Shown here: one piece after another, positions 54,618 to 62,798 of the stretch
How positions within the stretch are numbered: the first letter of the stretch is position 1
How the letters are laid out: the number at the start of each line of letters is the position of its first letter
Origin: Halocynthiibacter sp. SDUM655004
GTDB lineage: Bacteria; Pseudomonadota; Alphaproteobacteria; Rhodobacterales; Rhodobacteraceae
Length of the DNA: 64,000 bases
Assembly: GCF_026015885.1 (NCBI RefSeq)
Contig: NZ_JAPDUG010000002.1
Coordinates: 558,001 to 622,000 of the forward strand
Direction: 5' to 3'
Position numbers and translations under genes: made by a program
The notes under the pieces: generated by a model
The model's database searches: none
Told to the model about the DNA's origin: nothing
The model's input: only the letters and a program-made list of their open reading frames with translations

Positions 54618-54619
54618 CC

Positions 54620-55261
54620 CTAGTAGGCCACCCACTCATATCCGTGGTTGCCCTCGTGATCTTCCCATTCAACACCGACGCCACGCAGCCAACTCGATGA
54701 CGAACAGCGCCGCGACGGCAGTACCCATTGCGGGGCGGCGGCTGGTGTCGTGCGGTGCCAGCCGAATTCGCCCTGCGTGCCATAGGTCCCGAGGCGCATG
54801 TTGTAGCTCTCAGAACAATCATCATCGCGACCACGTTCACGATGACTGTAGTGTCGAACATCCCAGACACGGATCGAGCGCACGAAATCGAATTCCAGAC
54901 CGCTGATGTCGATATCGGCACTGCCTTCGACCACCTGAGCCAGGATGACTTGGCCAAGCGTCTGACTTGATTGGTTGCTGGCCTCCCAGACTTTAGGGGC
55001 AATACTTTGCAACGGCGCGCGCTCAGAAACCCCCATCGGGCAGCGCCAGATTTGCAACGGCGGCTCAATCGGCCAGGGCGTGATCCGGCGGATAAACACT
55101 GCTCGGGCGTGGGCACATTCTGCTGACGCGGGCCAACCACCGGCCAGGCAAAGCAGAATGGCGCAATCGACCTGATAGGCCTTTGCCGCCTGCGGGGCCA
55201 CGGTTGAAAGAAGAGCCACGACAGCTCCGGCGCTCAAATTTCTGATAAGTCTGCACCACAT
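54620..55261 (-). CDS. Exported TrbM-like protein, possible conjugation remnant
   Basis: A 213-residue protein with a signal peptide (NLSAGAVVALLSTVAPQAAKA). The mature start contains YQVDCAILLCLAGGWPAS and AECAHARAVFIRR, which resembles the Cys-rich TrbM proteins of plasmid conjugation systems. The C-terminal half is less typical. No other tra/trb genes are near, so it may be a stray conjugation gene or have another envelope role. It is convergent with the RHH gene (2 bp between). Confidence 0.62.
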   Translation of the reverse strand: MWCRLIRNLSAGAVVALLSTVAPQAAKAYQVDCAILLCLAGGWPASAECAHARAVFIRRITPWPIEPPLQIWRCPMGVSERAPLQSIAPKVWEASNQSSQTLGQVILAQVVEGSADIDISGLEFDFVRSIRVWDVRHYSHRERGRDDDCSESYNMRLGTYGTQGEFGWHRTTPAAAPQWVLPSRRCSSSSWLRGVGVEWEDHEGNHGYEWVAY

Positions 55262-55419
55262 ATCAATAAATGCCTTCTGACTACATTACTGCATTATTGA
55301 TACACTAGCTCCAATCTCAATCTCCACACCATATGCGAGCATAGTGTTTATGATGTTCGCGCGCGTTTTGTGGAATATATTCCGTAGAGCGGTTCTTGTG
55401 ATCTGGCCGAATAGAGGCC

Positions 55420-55632
55420 ATGAAATTACGGGAACGAGTAGGGTTAAATGTCCGGAATCTAAGAAGTTCCAGAGGATTGAGCCAAGAACAGCTAGCTTTG
55501 GCTGCGGATGTAGATCGCAGCTATATCAGCGAGATCGAACTCGCCAAAAATTCAGCATCAATCGATGTTCTGGAGCGGATCGCACTTGCTCTCGAAATCG
55601 ACCCACAAGAGTTATTAAACAAGAGGGGCTGA
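55420..55632 (+). CDS. XRE-family transcriptional regulator
   Basis: A 70-residue single-domain HTH protein: VGLNVRNLRSSRGLSQEQLA (helix 1-2), DVDRSYISEIELAKNSAS (recognition helix and turn) and IALALEIDPQELL. Such Cro/CI-like regulators control mobile elements. A small gene starting with TTG follows after 2 bp, so they are probably coupled. An IS element is inserted 214 bp downstream. Confidence 0.9.
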   Translation: MKLRERVGLNVRNLRSSRGLSQEQLALAADVDRSYISEIELAKNSASIDVLERIALALEIDPQELLNKRG

Positions 55633-55634
55633 TA

Positions 55635-55835
55635 TTGCCCGAAATTACGAGTGTTCGCACAACGGCCGAAGCCATCGGCCGTATTTCATGCATCAAAACA
55701 GGTGAAGAAATCGGCCTTCTGTATCGCTGGGACAACGGCGAGACGCAGGCTGCGTTGCACAATGACGGCGAGCCTATAGCGCAACACAACTCAGAGCTTA
55801 CCACTGAACCAGACATTGGTGGAAAACGCAGCTAA
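55635..55835 (+). CDS. Small hypothetical protein coupled to the XRE regulator
   Basis: A 66-residue open frame beginning with TTG 2 bp after the XRE stop, with AGAGGGG inside the end of the XRE gene as a ribosome-binding site. It contains GEEIGLLYRWDNGETQAALH. I recognise no domain; the composition and the coupling suggest a real product. Translation from another start is possible. It ends 10 bp before the left end of the IS. Confidence 0.55.
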   Translation: MPEITSVRTTAEAIGRISCIKTGEEIGLLYRWDNGETQAALHNDGEPIAQHNSELTTEPDIGGKRS

Positions 55836-55845
55836 CGGCCGGAAA

Positions 55846-55866
55846 GAGCCCATTCTGTTGAAAAAC
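55846..55866. repeat. Left terminal inverted repeat of the IS
   Basis: Reads GAGCCCATTCTGTTGAAAAA plus C; about 16 of 21 positions match the inverse of 57369-57389. Confidence 0.7.
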
Positions 55867-55927
55867 TCACCCTTGATCGAGGCCGAAGTCACTGATTCAA
55901 TTTCCATATTGAACGGGGGATTGAGTG

Positions 55928-57313
55928 ATGATGGGACCGAGACAAGAAGCGCAGGCGGCTTTGTTTTACGAGTTTTCGCTGGAAGATCATGTGCCTCAAG
56001 CCCACCTGTTGCGCTCGATTGATCGGTTTGTCGATCTGAGTGGCATTCGCACCCATCTTGCGGAGTTCTACAGCCACACGGGCCGCCCTTCTGTCGACCC
56101 TGAACTCCTGATCCGCATGCTTCTGGTGGGGTATTGCTTTGGCATCCGCTCCGAACGCCGCCTGTGCGAGGAAGTGCATCTGAACCTGGCCTATCGATGG
56201 TTCTGTCGGCTCGACCTCAATGACCGCGTGCCCGACCATTCGACCTTCTCGAAAAACCGACATGGGCGGTTTCGGGAGAGCGAACTGCTGCGCCATTTGT
56301 TTGAGACGACTGTTACCCGTTGCATCGCAGAGGGTCTCGTGAGCGGCCAACGTATGGCCATCGACGCCAGTCTGATCGAGGCTGACGCCAACAAGCAGAA
56401 CTCGACACCGAAGGAAGAATGGGACGCGACAACCATTGATCCCATGGATGCACCACGCGCCGTTCGAGAGTATCTCGACACATTGGATGAGGCGGCCTTT
56501 GGCGCTGCCAGCAATGTGCAGCCGAAGTTCACATCACATTCCGACCCCGCCAGTCAATGGACGGCAGCCCGCAAAGGTCCTGCATTCTTCAGCTATTCCG
56601 ACAATTATCTGATCGATACGGATTATGGGGTCATCGTCGACGTCGAGGCCACACGATCCATTCGGCAGGCCGAGGTTGGGTCCACCAAAACAATGCTCAG
56701 GCGCGTGAAAGACAGGTTTGATCTGCACCCGGAGCGCCTAATCGCAGATACCGCCTATGGCACCGGGCCGATGTTGGGCTGGCTTGTCGAACGCAAGATC
56801 GCCCCACACATTCCTGTCTTTGACAAGTCCAGCCGCAGCGATGGCACATGGACGCGTGCTGACTTCGAATGGGATGCAGAGAACGATCAATACATCTGTC
56901 CGGAGGGGCACGCGCTGAAGCAGTTCCGTCGCAACTATTCCGACCCGAACCGAGGACCCACCGGCAAAGGCACAGCCCGCTATCGCGCATTGAAACTGAC
57001 CTGCCAGGCCTGCCCATCAAAGGCCAAATGCTGCCCGAATGCCGACGCTCGCAAGATCACACGTGAAGAACACGAAGACGCACGTCAAGTCGCTCGCGAC
57101 ATCGCCAAGACCCGCCAATACGAGATCTCAATGAAGCTCCGAAAGAAGGTCGAGATGCTCTTCGCTCACCTCAAACGCATTCTCGGCCTCGGGCGGCTCC
57201 GATTACGCGGACCATGCGGTGCAAATGACGAATTCCTCCTCGCCGCAACCGCCCAAAACCTCCGCAAACTGGCAAAGATCTTTCCCGCACCGCAGCAAAC
57301 GCGCAAAGCCTGA
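55928..57313 (+). CDS. IS1182-family transposase
   Basis: A 461-residue DDE transposase; the start is one of two adjacent ATGs at 55928 and 55931. An N-terminal DUF772-like region (LAEFYSHTGRPSVDPELLIRMLLVGY, split here only for length) is followed by acidic residues in MAIDASLIEADA, LIADTAYGTGP and the late VEMLFAHLKRIL. A CxxC-type cluster (CQACPSKAKCCPNAD) lies near residue 360. All motifs are intact, so the element may be active. It moves the IS by a cut-and-paste type reaction. Confidence 0.93.
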   Translation: MMGPRQEAQAALFYEFSLEDHVPQAHLLRSIDRFVDLSGIRTHLAEFYSHTGRPSVDPELLIRMLLVGYCFGIRSERRLCEEVHLNLAYRWFCRLDLNDRVPDHSTFSKNRHGRFRESELLRHLFETTVTRCIAEGLVSGQRMAIDASLIEADANKQNSTPKEEWDATTIDPMDAPRAVREYLDTLDEAAFGAASNVQPKFTSHSDPASQWTAARKGPAFFSYSDNYLIDTDYGVIVDVEATRSIRQAEVGSTKTMLRRVKDRFDLHPERLIADTAYGTGPMLGWLVERKIAPHIPVFDKSSRSDGTWTRADFEWDAENDQYICPEGHALKQFRRNYSDPNRGPTGKGTARYRALKLTCQACPSKAKCCPNADARKITREEHEDARQVARDIAKTRQYEISMKLRKKVEMLFAHLKRILGLGRLRLRGPCGANDEFLLAATAQNLRKLAKIFPAPQQTRKA

Positions 57314-57368
57314 TAGAAAAGGCGCTCGCGCTATGTTCAGCACCGCGCTTTCTGCGTCAGCAACACGT

Positions 57369-57389
57369 TGTTTTTCCACAGAATCAGCC
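57369..57389. repeat. Right terminal inverted repeat of the IS
   Basis: Begins GTTTTTCCACAGAAT and ends CAGCCC; mirror image of the left repeat. The 312 bp from here to the next gene hold no gene I can support, only the MerR-type promoter at 57610-57640. Confidence 0.7.
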
Positions 57390-57609
57390 CAAAGTGAACA
57401 ATGCTGCATCGCGTTCCAATGTAGGCTCTCATAGCCGAGGATGAAAAAGTGACAAAATCAAACCGAGTTTCGCCAAGGGTTTGTGGCAGAGTATCGACAC
57501 CGGTAAGATCCAAAATGCTTGTAAAATTGGCCTGTGATCTGTCAGATGCCAGCGGCAGAAGGAGAGCCATCCCTTCACGAGGACTTGATCATCGCTCATA
57601 AATGAGGCC

Positions 57610-57640
57610 TTGAACCTATAGTGGCTTGAGGTTCTACAAG
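57610..57640 (+). promoter_or_regulatory. MerR-type promoter 1, before the first L,D-transpeptidase
   Basis: A -35 box TTGAAC (57610-57615) and a -10-like TACAAG (57635-57640) are separated by 19 bp, the long spacer that MerR-family proteins correct by twisting DNA. The spacer region holds a dyad (AACCT...AGGTT, 57613-57633) whose inner sequence CTATAGTGGCTT resembles CadR/PbrR operators. It points toward the gene at 57702. No MerR gene is seen in the window. Confidence 0.72.
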
Positions 57641-57701
57641 GCACTCGAGGCATCCAAGCCGCGGCTGGAGGTGCACAAACAATTTCTTTGGAGTAGGACC
57701 T

Positions 57702-58364
57702 ATGCTGACCCGGCGCCATTTCATTTCCACGTCCACTGCGATGTTTTCGTTACCGATCGCGGGACCGGCTTTGGCCAGTAGCTGGCCAACGACCGGCCAA
57801 AAAGCGTCGTGGGATTCTCAGGTAACGCCCAGCAACTATGACCCGGCGACATCCAATCCGTGGGGGCTGCATCCCCGTTTCTTGCCGCAACGTGTTGCTG
57901 CGAAAGATGGCCTTGTGCCAGGTGACATCCATGTCGATGCAGTCGCCCGCTATCTCTATCACATTGAAGAAGGTGGTACAGCGATGCGGTATGGAGTGGC
58001 GATCGCGCGTGGAAATCTCTACGAACCAGGAACCTACACCATTCGGCGAAAGGTCGAATGGCCACACTGGACCCCAACAGCGTCAATGATCGAACGAAAT
58101 CCGGAAAACGCAGAATTTGCGGATGGGATGGAGCCGGGGCCGAAGAATGCACTCGGGTCACGTGCTCTTTATCTCTACGTTGGCAACCGAGACACTTACC
58201 TTCGCATCCACGGGACACCTAAACCTTGGTCGATTGGCGGTCGAGCGAGTTCTGGCTGCGTCCGGATGGTCATGGCACATATCAATGATCTCTATTCAAA
58301 CGTCGCCATAGGGTCGACCGTATACCTGTATTCTGCCGAACAGAGTGTTGTTTCGGACAGCTAG
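57702..58364 (+). CDS. L,D-transpeptidase (YkuD/ErfK family), Tat-type signal
   Basis: A 220-residue exported enzyme. The N-terminus TRRHFISTSTAMFSLPIAG is a twin-arginine-like signal. The YkuD motif is complete: His170 in IHGTPKPWSIGGRASSGC and catalytic Cys186 in SGCVRM. It cross-links peptidoglycan (3-3 links) or attaches lipoproteins to it. GGAG precedes the ATG. A MerR-type promoter stands 62 bp upstream, suggesting metal induction. A second enzyme of this family follows at 61305-61814. Confidence 0.92.
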   Translation: MLTRRHFISTSTAMFSLPIAGPALASSWPTTGQKASWDSQVTPSNYDPATSNPWGLHPRFLPQRVAAKDGLVPGDIHVDAVARYLYHIEEGGTAMRYGVAIARGNLYEPGTYTIRRKVEWPHWTPTASMIERNPENAEFADGMEPGPKNALGSRALYLYVGNRDTYLRIHGTPKPWSIGGRASSGCVRMVMAHINDLYSNVAIGSTVYLYSAEQSVVSDS

Positions 58365-58437
58365 TGCAGGATTGTGACGCGTTGATCTTCGCTCCGGCCC
58401 TCAACGTGGGCCGGAGATGTCAGGAAGATCGTTACGT

Positions 58438-58710
58438 TTACCGAGCAACACAAATCGGGTTGCCACCAGCGGTTCTGAGGGGAAGCAAGGTCTTTTCTAC
58501 GGGTCCGTTGTGTTCATACCAGTAGCATCCGTCTTCTTCGCGGAGCCGGGCTGTTGCAAGGTTTTGACTTGGATCAGCCAGTTCCACGATAGCCTCTGGC
58601 ACGTTTCCGATTTTTTGGGATCCGTTCTGATCTGTCGTCGCGCATGCGCCAAGCAGCAGTACCCCAAGTAGCGGTAGTCCGATCGGTCCGGCAAATTGCT
58701 GAGTCTTCAT
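58438..58710 (-). CDS. Small lipoprotein
   Basis: A 90-residue protein with a lipobox LLLGAC, lipidated at Cys23, after a hydrophobic signal. The mature part (about 68 residues) is acidic and contains EEDGCYWYEHNGPVEKTLLPLR. I know no function. It stands on the opposite strand between the first transpeptidase and the ATPase, so it has its own promoter. It may be a cell-wall attachment substrate of the neighbouring transpeptidases; this is speculation from context. Confidence 0.82.
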   Translation of the reverse strand: MKTQQFAGPIGLPLLGVLLLGACATTDQNGSQKIGNVPEAIVELADPSQNLATARLREEDGCYWYEHNGPVEKTLLPLRTAGGNPICVAR

Positions 58711-58812
58711 AAATTCCTTGTCGCCTTTCTTCGTTGATTGCGTGTCCGCCGATTGGTTTTATACTCGCGCGCCCCTTGGCAGCCGAAAACTATATACGAA
58801 ACAAAATACCTC

Positions 58813-58843
58813 TTGAACCTCTAGCGACTGTAGGAGTTATGGT
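58813..58843 (+). promoter_or_regulatory. MerR-type promoter 2, before the metal ATPase
   Basis: A -35 box TTGAAC (58813-58818) and a -10-like TATGGT (58838-58843) are again exactly 19 bp apart. The spacer has a dyad with CTAG/CTGTAG features (CTCTAGCGACTGTAGGAGT). It ends 30 bp before the ATPase start. The same architecture occurs at 57610-57640, so one regulator could control both. Confidence 0.72.
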
Positions 58844-58873
58844 CCAGCCAAGCAATGATTCTGGAGATGCCGA

Positions 58874-61243
58874 ATGGCCGCCAAAACTGAAACTGTGGTA
58901 TCTGAAGTACACCCAACTGATAGAGCCAAGTCAGAAACATGTGCAAGTGAACATGCCTGCTGTGGAGGAAGCCATTCACACGAAGAGTTTGGTCCCGTGC
59001 CACAAGATGGAGCGGGCCGGAGTTTTCAGGTCAGCGGTCTTGATTGCGCAGAAGAAGTGGCGATCCTCAACAAGGTCGTTGGACCGAAAGTCGGCGGGGC
59101 GGAGCACCTGGCATTCGATGTCATCAACGGACGCATGATCATACTCCACAGCGCTGCCGCAGTGTCGGATGGAGAGATCACTCAACTGGTTGCGACCACG
59201 GGTATGAGCGCAAAACCCTGGGATGCCGAGAACGCTTCGGAGGATCAAGCTGCGCATCTTGCCCGTCAGCGCCTGTTCACAATGCTGAGCGGAGGCTTTT
59301 GGGCGGCAGGATTTCTGTATCACATCGCAGAAACCGGGATGGGCGGTGCGATCGGTCTCTTTTCCGGCCATGGAGAAGCAGTGATGCCTTTGGTCGAAGC
59401 GGGGCTTTTTGCTATCGCGATCCTGGCTGGCGTTTGGCTTGTCGCCCCGAAGGCGTGGTCATCCGCGCGGCGCGTATCGCCCGACATGAACCTCTTGATG
59501 GTGGTCGCTGTGGCCGGGGCTATCGGCCTTGGCGAGTTTTTCGAGGCGGCAACGGTCGCGTTCTTCTTCTCTCTCTCGCTGTACCTTGAAAGCTGGAGTG
59601 TCGGGCGGGCGCGGAACGCTGTCTCGGCTTTGCTCGACCTAGCGCCACCTACTGCAAGGGTTGTCTACGAAGATGGTTCTGAAGCAGATGTTCCGGCGTC
59701 AGCCGTCGCCATCGATGCACATTTCGTGGTGCGTGGCGGGGACCGCATTCCATTGGACGGGCAAGTGATCGAAGGCGCCGGGGCCGTTGATCAAGCCCCG
59801 ATCACTGGCGAAAGCGCATTGGTGCCGAAGGAGCCGGGTGACGAGGTCTATGCGGGCACGATCAATGGCGAGGGCACGCTGACGGTACGCGCGACCAGGG
59901 CGGCCTCCGACACGGTGCTCGCCAAGATCATCCGCATGGTAGGCGACGCCCACACCCGCCGCGCGCCCGTGGAGCAATGGGTGGCGAAATTTGCGCGCGT
60001 CTATACGCCCATCGTGATGGCGCTCGCCATTGCCGTCGCGATGCTGCCACCGCTCGTATTTGGTGGAGCCTGGGATGACTGGTTCTACAACGCCCTCGTC
60101 CTTCTGGTGATCGCCTGCCCTTGTGCGCTGGTCATTTCGACGCCCGTGTCCATCGTCGCCGCGCTCACAGCCTCGGCCCGCGCCGGGGTGCTGATCAAGG
60201 GCGGTGCTTATGTCGAAGCTCCGGGACGCACTTCAGCCTTGGCCATGGACAAGACCGGTACGATCACCATCGGCGAGCCTGAAGTTGCTGCAATGTATCC
60301 GCTAGGGAATGCGTCGACGCAGGATCTGATGGGCGTAGCGGCGGCGCTTGAAGCGCGATCCTCCCACCCGTTAGCGCGCGCTATCCTTGTACGTGCAGAA
60401 GTCGACGGCCTTGATGTATCCGCGGCGGACGATACGCGGACCGTACCGGGGCGTGGGCTTGAAGGCAGGGTACAGGATCGGGCGGTCTGGCTCGGCTCTG
60501 ACCGGTTCGCCGAGGAAAAAGGGCTTGGAAGTGCCATTCCGACAGACCTTCGGCACCGTATCGAAGTTGCCGGTAGTACGTTGGTGGCTGTTGGTGATGC
60601 AAATGGGGTGATGGGTATTCTGGAACTGCGCGACCGCATCCGCCCCGACGCCAAGGGAATCGTGGCTCGTCTGCATGCGCAGGGCGTGAAAACCATCGTC
60701 ATGCTGACGGGCGACAATGAACGCACCGCGCGCGCGGTCGCGACAGAGGTCGGCATCGACGAGGTGCGCGCGGAGCTTCTGCCCGAGGACAAGGTGACGG
60801 CCATCGAAGACCTGGTCGAAGCGCACGATATGGTGGCCATGATTGGCGATGGCGTAAACGATGCCCCCGCCATGGCGCGGGCCCACTATGCTATCGCCAT
60901 GGGCGCGGTTGGTTCCGACGCGGCCATCGAGACGGCGGACATTGCCTTGATGACTGATGACATTGGCAGGGTGCCCTGGCTCATAGGCCATTCCCGCCGT
61001 GCGATGTCGATCATCCGTCAAAACATCGCAACCTCGCTGGCAACCAAGGCCGTTTTCGTGGTGGCGACAGCGTTTGGGATGGCATCGATGTGGGGGGCCA
61101 TTGCCGCAGATGTTGGCGTGTCACTGCTGGTTGTCGCAAATGCGCTCAGGCTGTTAAACGGACACCACGCGGAGACTCCGCCCAAAGGCGGTGACCGCGT
61201 CGGCGACAGACTGGCCGAAGGTGCTTTGGCGCACGGCCATTGA
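58874..61243 (+). CDS. Heavy-metal translocating P-type ATPase (Zn/Cd/Pb type)
   Basis: A 789-residue P1B ATPase. The N-terminus has a His/Cys-rich stretch (CASEHACCGGSHSHEE) and one heavy-metal-associated domain with GLDCAEEV in place of the usual CxxC. Then follow the membrane helices with the CPC metal site (Cys415-Pro-Cys417), the TGES actuator motif, the phosphorylation site DKTGT (Asp459), the SHP motif and GDGVNDAPA. This fits ZntA/CadA-type exporters of divalent soft metals. GGAG precedes the ATG and a MerR-type promoter lies directly upstream. The second transpeptidase follows 61 bp later. Confidence 0.94.
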   Translation: MAAKTETVVSEVHPTDRAKSETCASEHACCGGSHSHEEFGPVPQDGAGRSFQVSGLDCAEEVAILNKVVGPKVGGAEHLAFDVINGRMIILHSAAAVSDGEITQLVATTGMSAKPWDAENASEDQAAHLARQRLFTMLSGGFWAAGFLYHIAETGMGGAIGLFSGHGEAVMPLVEAGLFAIAILAGVWLVAPKAWSSARRVSPDMNLLMVVAVAGAIGLGEFFEAATVAFFFSLSLYLESWSVGRARNAVSALLDLAPPTARVVYEDGSEADVPASAVAIDAHFVVRGGDRIPLDGQVIEGAGAVDQAPITGESALVPKEPGDEVYAGTINGEGTLTVRATRAASDTVLAKIIRMVGDAHTRRAPVEQWVAKFARVYTPIVMALAIAVAMLPPLVFGGAWDDWFYNALVLLVIACPCALVISTPVSIVAALTASARAGVLIKGGAYVEAPGRTSALAMDKTGTITIGEPEVAAMYPLGNASTQDLMGVAAALEARSSHPLARAILVRAEVDGLDVSAADDTRTVPGRGLEGRVQDRAVWLGSDRFAEEKGLGSAIPTDLRHRIEVAGSTLVAVGDANGVMGILELRDRIRPDAKGIVARLHAQGVKTIVMLTGDNERTARAVATEVGIDEVRAELLPEDKVTAIEDLVEAHDMVAMIGDGVNDAPAMARAHYAIAMGAVGSDAAIETADIALMTDDIGRVPWLIGHSRRAMSIIRQNIATSLATKAVFVVATAFGMASMWGAIAADVGVSLLVVANALRLLNGHHAETPPKGGDRVGDRLAEGALAHGH

Positions 61244-61304
61244 ACGGGCTGGCACAGCACGCTAGTGTCAAGTTTGAAAAACCTCATGAAAGAGGCATTG
61301 AGCA

Positions 61305-61814
61305 GTGAATTTTCGAGTTACACGTCGCACAATCCTCCTGGGAGCTCTGGCGACAATTCTTTCTGGATGTGCAAACAAATTCCGCACTTACAGGGGGCCG
61401 GAGGTGACCCGGGTGCGGGTCTACAAGGGGCAGCGCATGATTGTCCTTGATGGACCAGAGGGTGTTTTGCGCACTATCCCAATGGGCCTTGGCTTTGCGC
61501 CTGAGGGTCACAAGCAATTCGAAGGGGACGGGCGCACGCCAGAAGGATCATACGTGATTGACAGGCGAAATCCCGAAAGCCTGTTTCATCTTTCCATCGG
61601 GATCTCGTACCCGAACGAGGCGGATATCGCATACGCAAAGGCTCAGGGCCGTTCCCCTGGTGGAGATATTTTCATCCATGGGGGGCCGCGCCCTGGCATT
61701 GACCCGACAAACAAGCGCGACTGGACGGCCGGATGCATTGCCGTTTCGGATCGGGAGATAGAAGATATCTATGCAATGGTGAAGAACGGGACACCTATTG
61801 ATATCTACTCATAA
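61305..61814 (+). CDS. L,D-transpeptidase-family lipoprotein
   Basis: A 169-residue YkuD-domain protein starting with GTG. Signal region TRRTILLGALATILSGC gives a lipobox with Cys22. Catalytic residues are His125 (FIHGGPRPG) and Cys144 (TAGCIAVSD). It is anchored to a membrane on the periplasmic side and could act on peptidoglycan like the enzyme at 57702-58364. It is probably cotranscribed with the ATPase. It resembles ErfK/YafK-type proteins in its spacing of motifs. The 240 bp after it hold no gene I can support. Confidence 0.88.
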   Translation: MNFRVTRRTILLGALATILSGCANKFRTYRGPEVTRVRVYKGQRMIVLDGPEGVLRTIPMGLGFAPEGHKQFEGDGRTPEGSYVIDRRNPESLFHLSIGISYPNEADIAYAKAQGRSPGGDIFIHGGPRPGIDPTNKRDWTAGCIAVSDREIEDIYAMVKNGTPIDIYS

Positions 61815-62054
61815 CCGAATTTGTCTGGAAACGGTGGCGGCTGTGCTTCTCAAAAAAACTGTTGTCGGTGCGGCAGACTGACAGTTTCAAGGTAGACTGA
61901 TCAAACCGAAGAACACAGGTAATGAGCAAGATAGGCGAACCCCAGTTCAGTGGGTCTGGCGAACGATGAATGGTAGGGAAAGCTCTTCGAATGGCACTAC
62001 GAAACTGAAAACGCTGCGAAATCTGAATTTTCCGACCTTCCTTGATCAAAATCG

Positions 62055-62798
62055 TCACGAAAACCGCTTTTGTAAAACCGAATTTAGACCTTCGAACAGC
62101 AGCACAAGAGCGATGATGGCAAGCGTGACAGTTGCAGCTTTGTCGTATTGGAACGAACGCACGTAAGTCTGAACGTACAGACCGATGCCCCCGGCGCCAA
62201 CGATACCTAAGATCAAGCTTTCGCGGAGGTTCAGTTCAAAGCGGAAGACAGTGTCGCGGAGCACAACTGGTGCCATCTGTGGCCAGATCGCCCACCGCAA
62301 TAATTGCGCTCGGCTGGCACCTGCGCTTTCCAATGCAGCAAGTGGTGCGGCACCGACATTGTCGATTGCTTCAGCATAGAATTTGGCCAGCATGCCGGTG
62401 GCATGAAAAGTGATTGCAAGAATACCGGGCAGTGGGCCCAGCCCGACTGCCCCCACCATCAGCATCGCCACCAAGATCAGCGGAATCGACCGGATCACTG
62501 CCAGCAGCGCACGTACCGGGCGCCAGATGGCTGCGGGTACAAGGGTCTCAGACGCAAGTACAGCCAGCCCCGCCGACAGGACGACCGCAAACAGCGTCCC
62601 AAGAATGGCGATTCTCAGTGTCTCGGTTAGGCCTGTAAGGACTTCCGGCCAGACAGAAAGGTCCGGTGGTATCATCCGGCCTAGAAATTCTGCTAGCCTC
62701 GGACCCGCTCCGGGCAGTTTTTCCAAGCCGATGTCAGCGTTTCCTGCAGCCCACAGCACAGCAAGCCCGAGTACCATCCAAACCAAGATCCGGCTCAT
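62055..62798 (-). CDS. phnE: Phosphonate-type ABC transporter permease
   Basis: A 247-residue inner-membrane permease with about six helices. The ATPase-docking loop is ALESAGASRAQLLRWAIWPQ near residues 154-173 and the FRFELNLRESLILGIVGAGGIG segment is typical of PhnE. It overlaps the ATPase gene's end (TGATG). It is shorter than some PhnE proteins and lacks a long N-terminal extension. Together with the genes upstream it would import phosphonate or phosphite; the exact ligand is unknown. Confidence 0.88.
   Translation of the reverse strand: MSRILVWMVLGLAVLWAAGNADIGLEKLPGAGPRLAEFLGRMIPPDLSVWPEVLTGLTETLRIAILGTLFAVVLSAGLAVLASETLVPAAIWRPVRALLAVIRSIPLILVAMLMVGAVGLGPLPGILAITFHATGMLAKFYAEAIDNVGAAPLAALESAGASRAQLLRWAIWPQMAPVVLRDTVFRFELNLRESLILGIVGAGGIGLYVQTYVRSFQYDKAATVTLAIIALVLLFEGLNSVLQKRFS

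Larger units (their letters stand above)
55846..57389 (+). mobile_element. IS1182-type insertion sequence
   Basis: A 1544-bp element defined by imperfect 21-bp terminal repeats at 55846-55866 and 57369-57389 (shared core ATTCTGTnGAAAAAC in mirror orientation) around an IS1182-family transposase. AAA directly flanks both ends, too short to prove a target duplication. It lies between the XRE pair and the metal-resistance cargo. Confidence 0.78.

Noticed and set aside
57337-57570. Minus-strand frame of 77 codons that runs from beside the MerR-type promoter into the IS right end
   Set aside because: No motif, no clear homologue in my memory, and it runs across the IS border. It could be a gene cut by the IS but there is too little to support a call.
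61815-62054. Region between the second transpeptidase and phnE
   Set aside because: It contains a minus-strand frame of 87 codons with no recognisable features, and no terminal repeats. It may be an old insertion scar, but nothing definite is visible.
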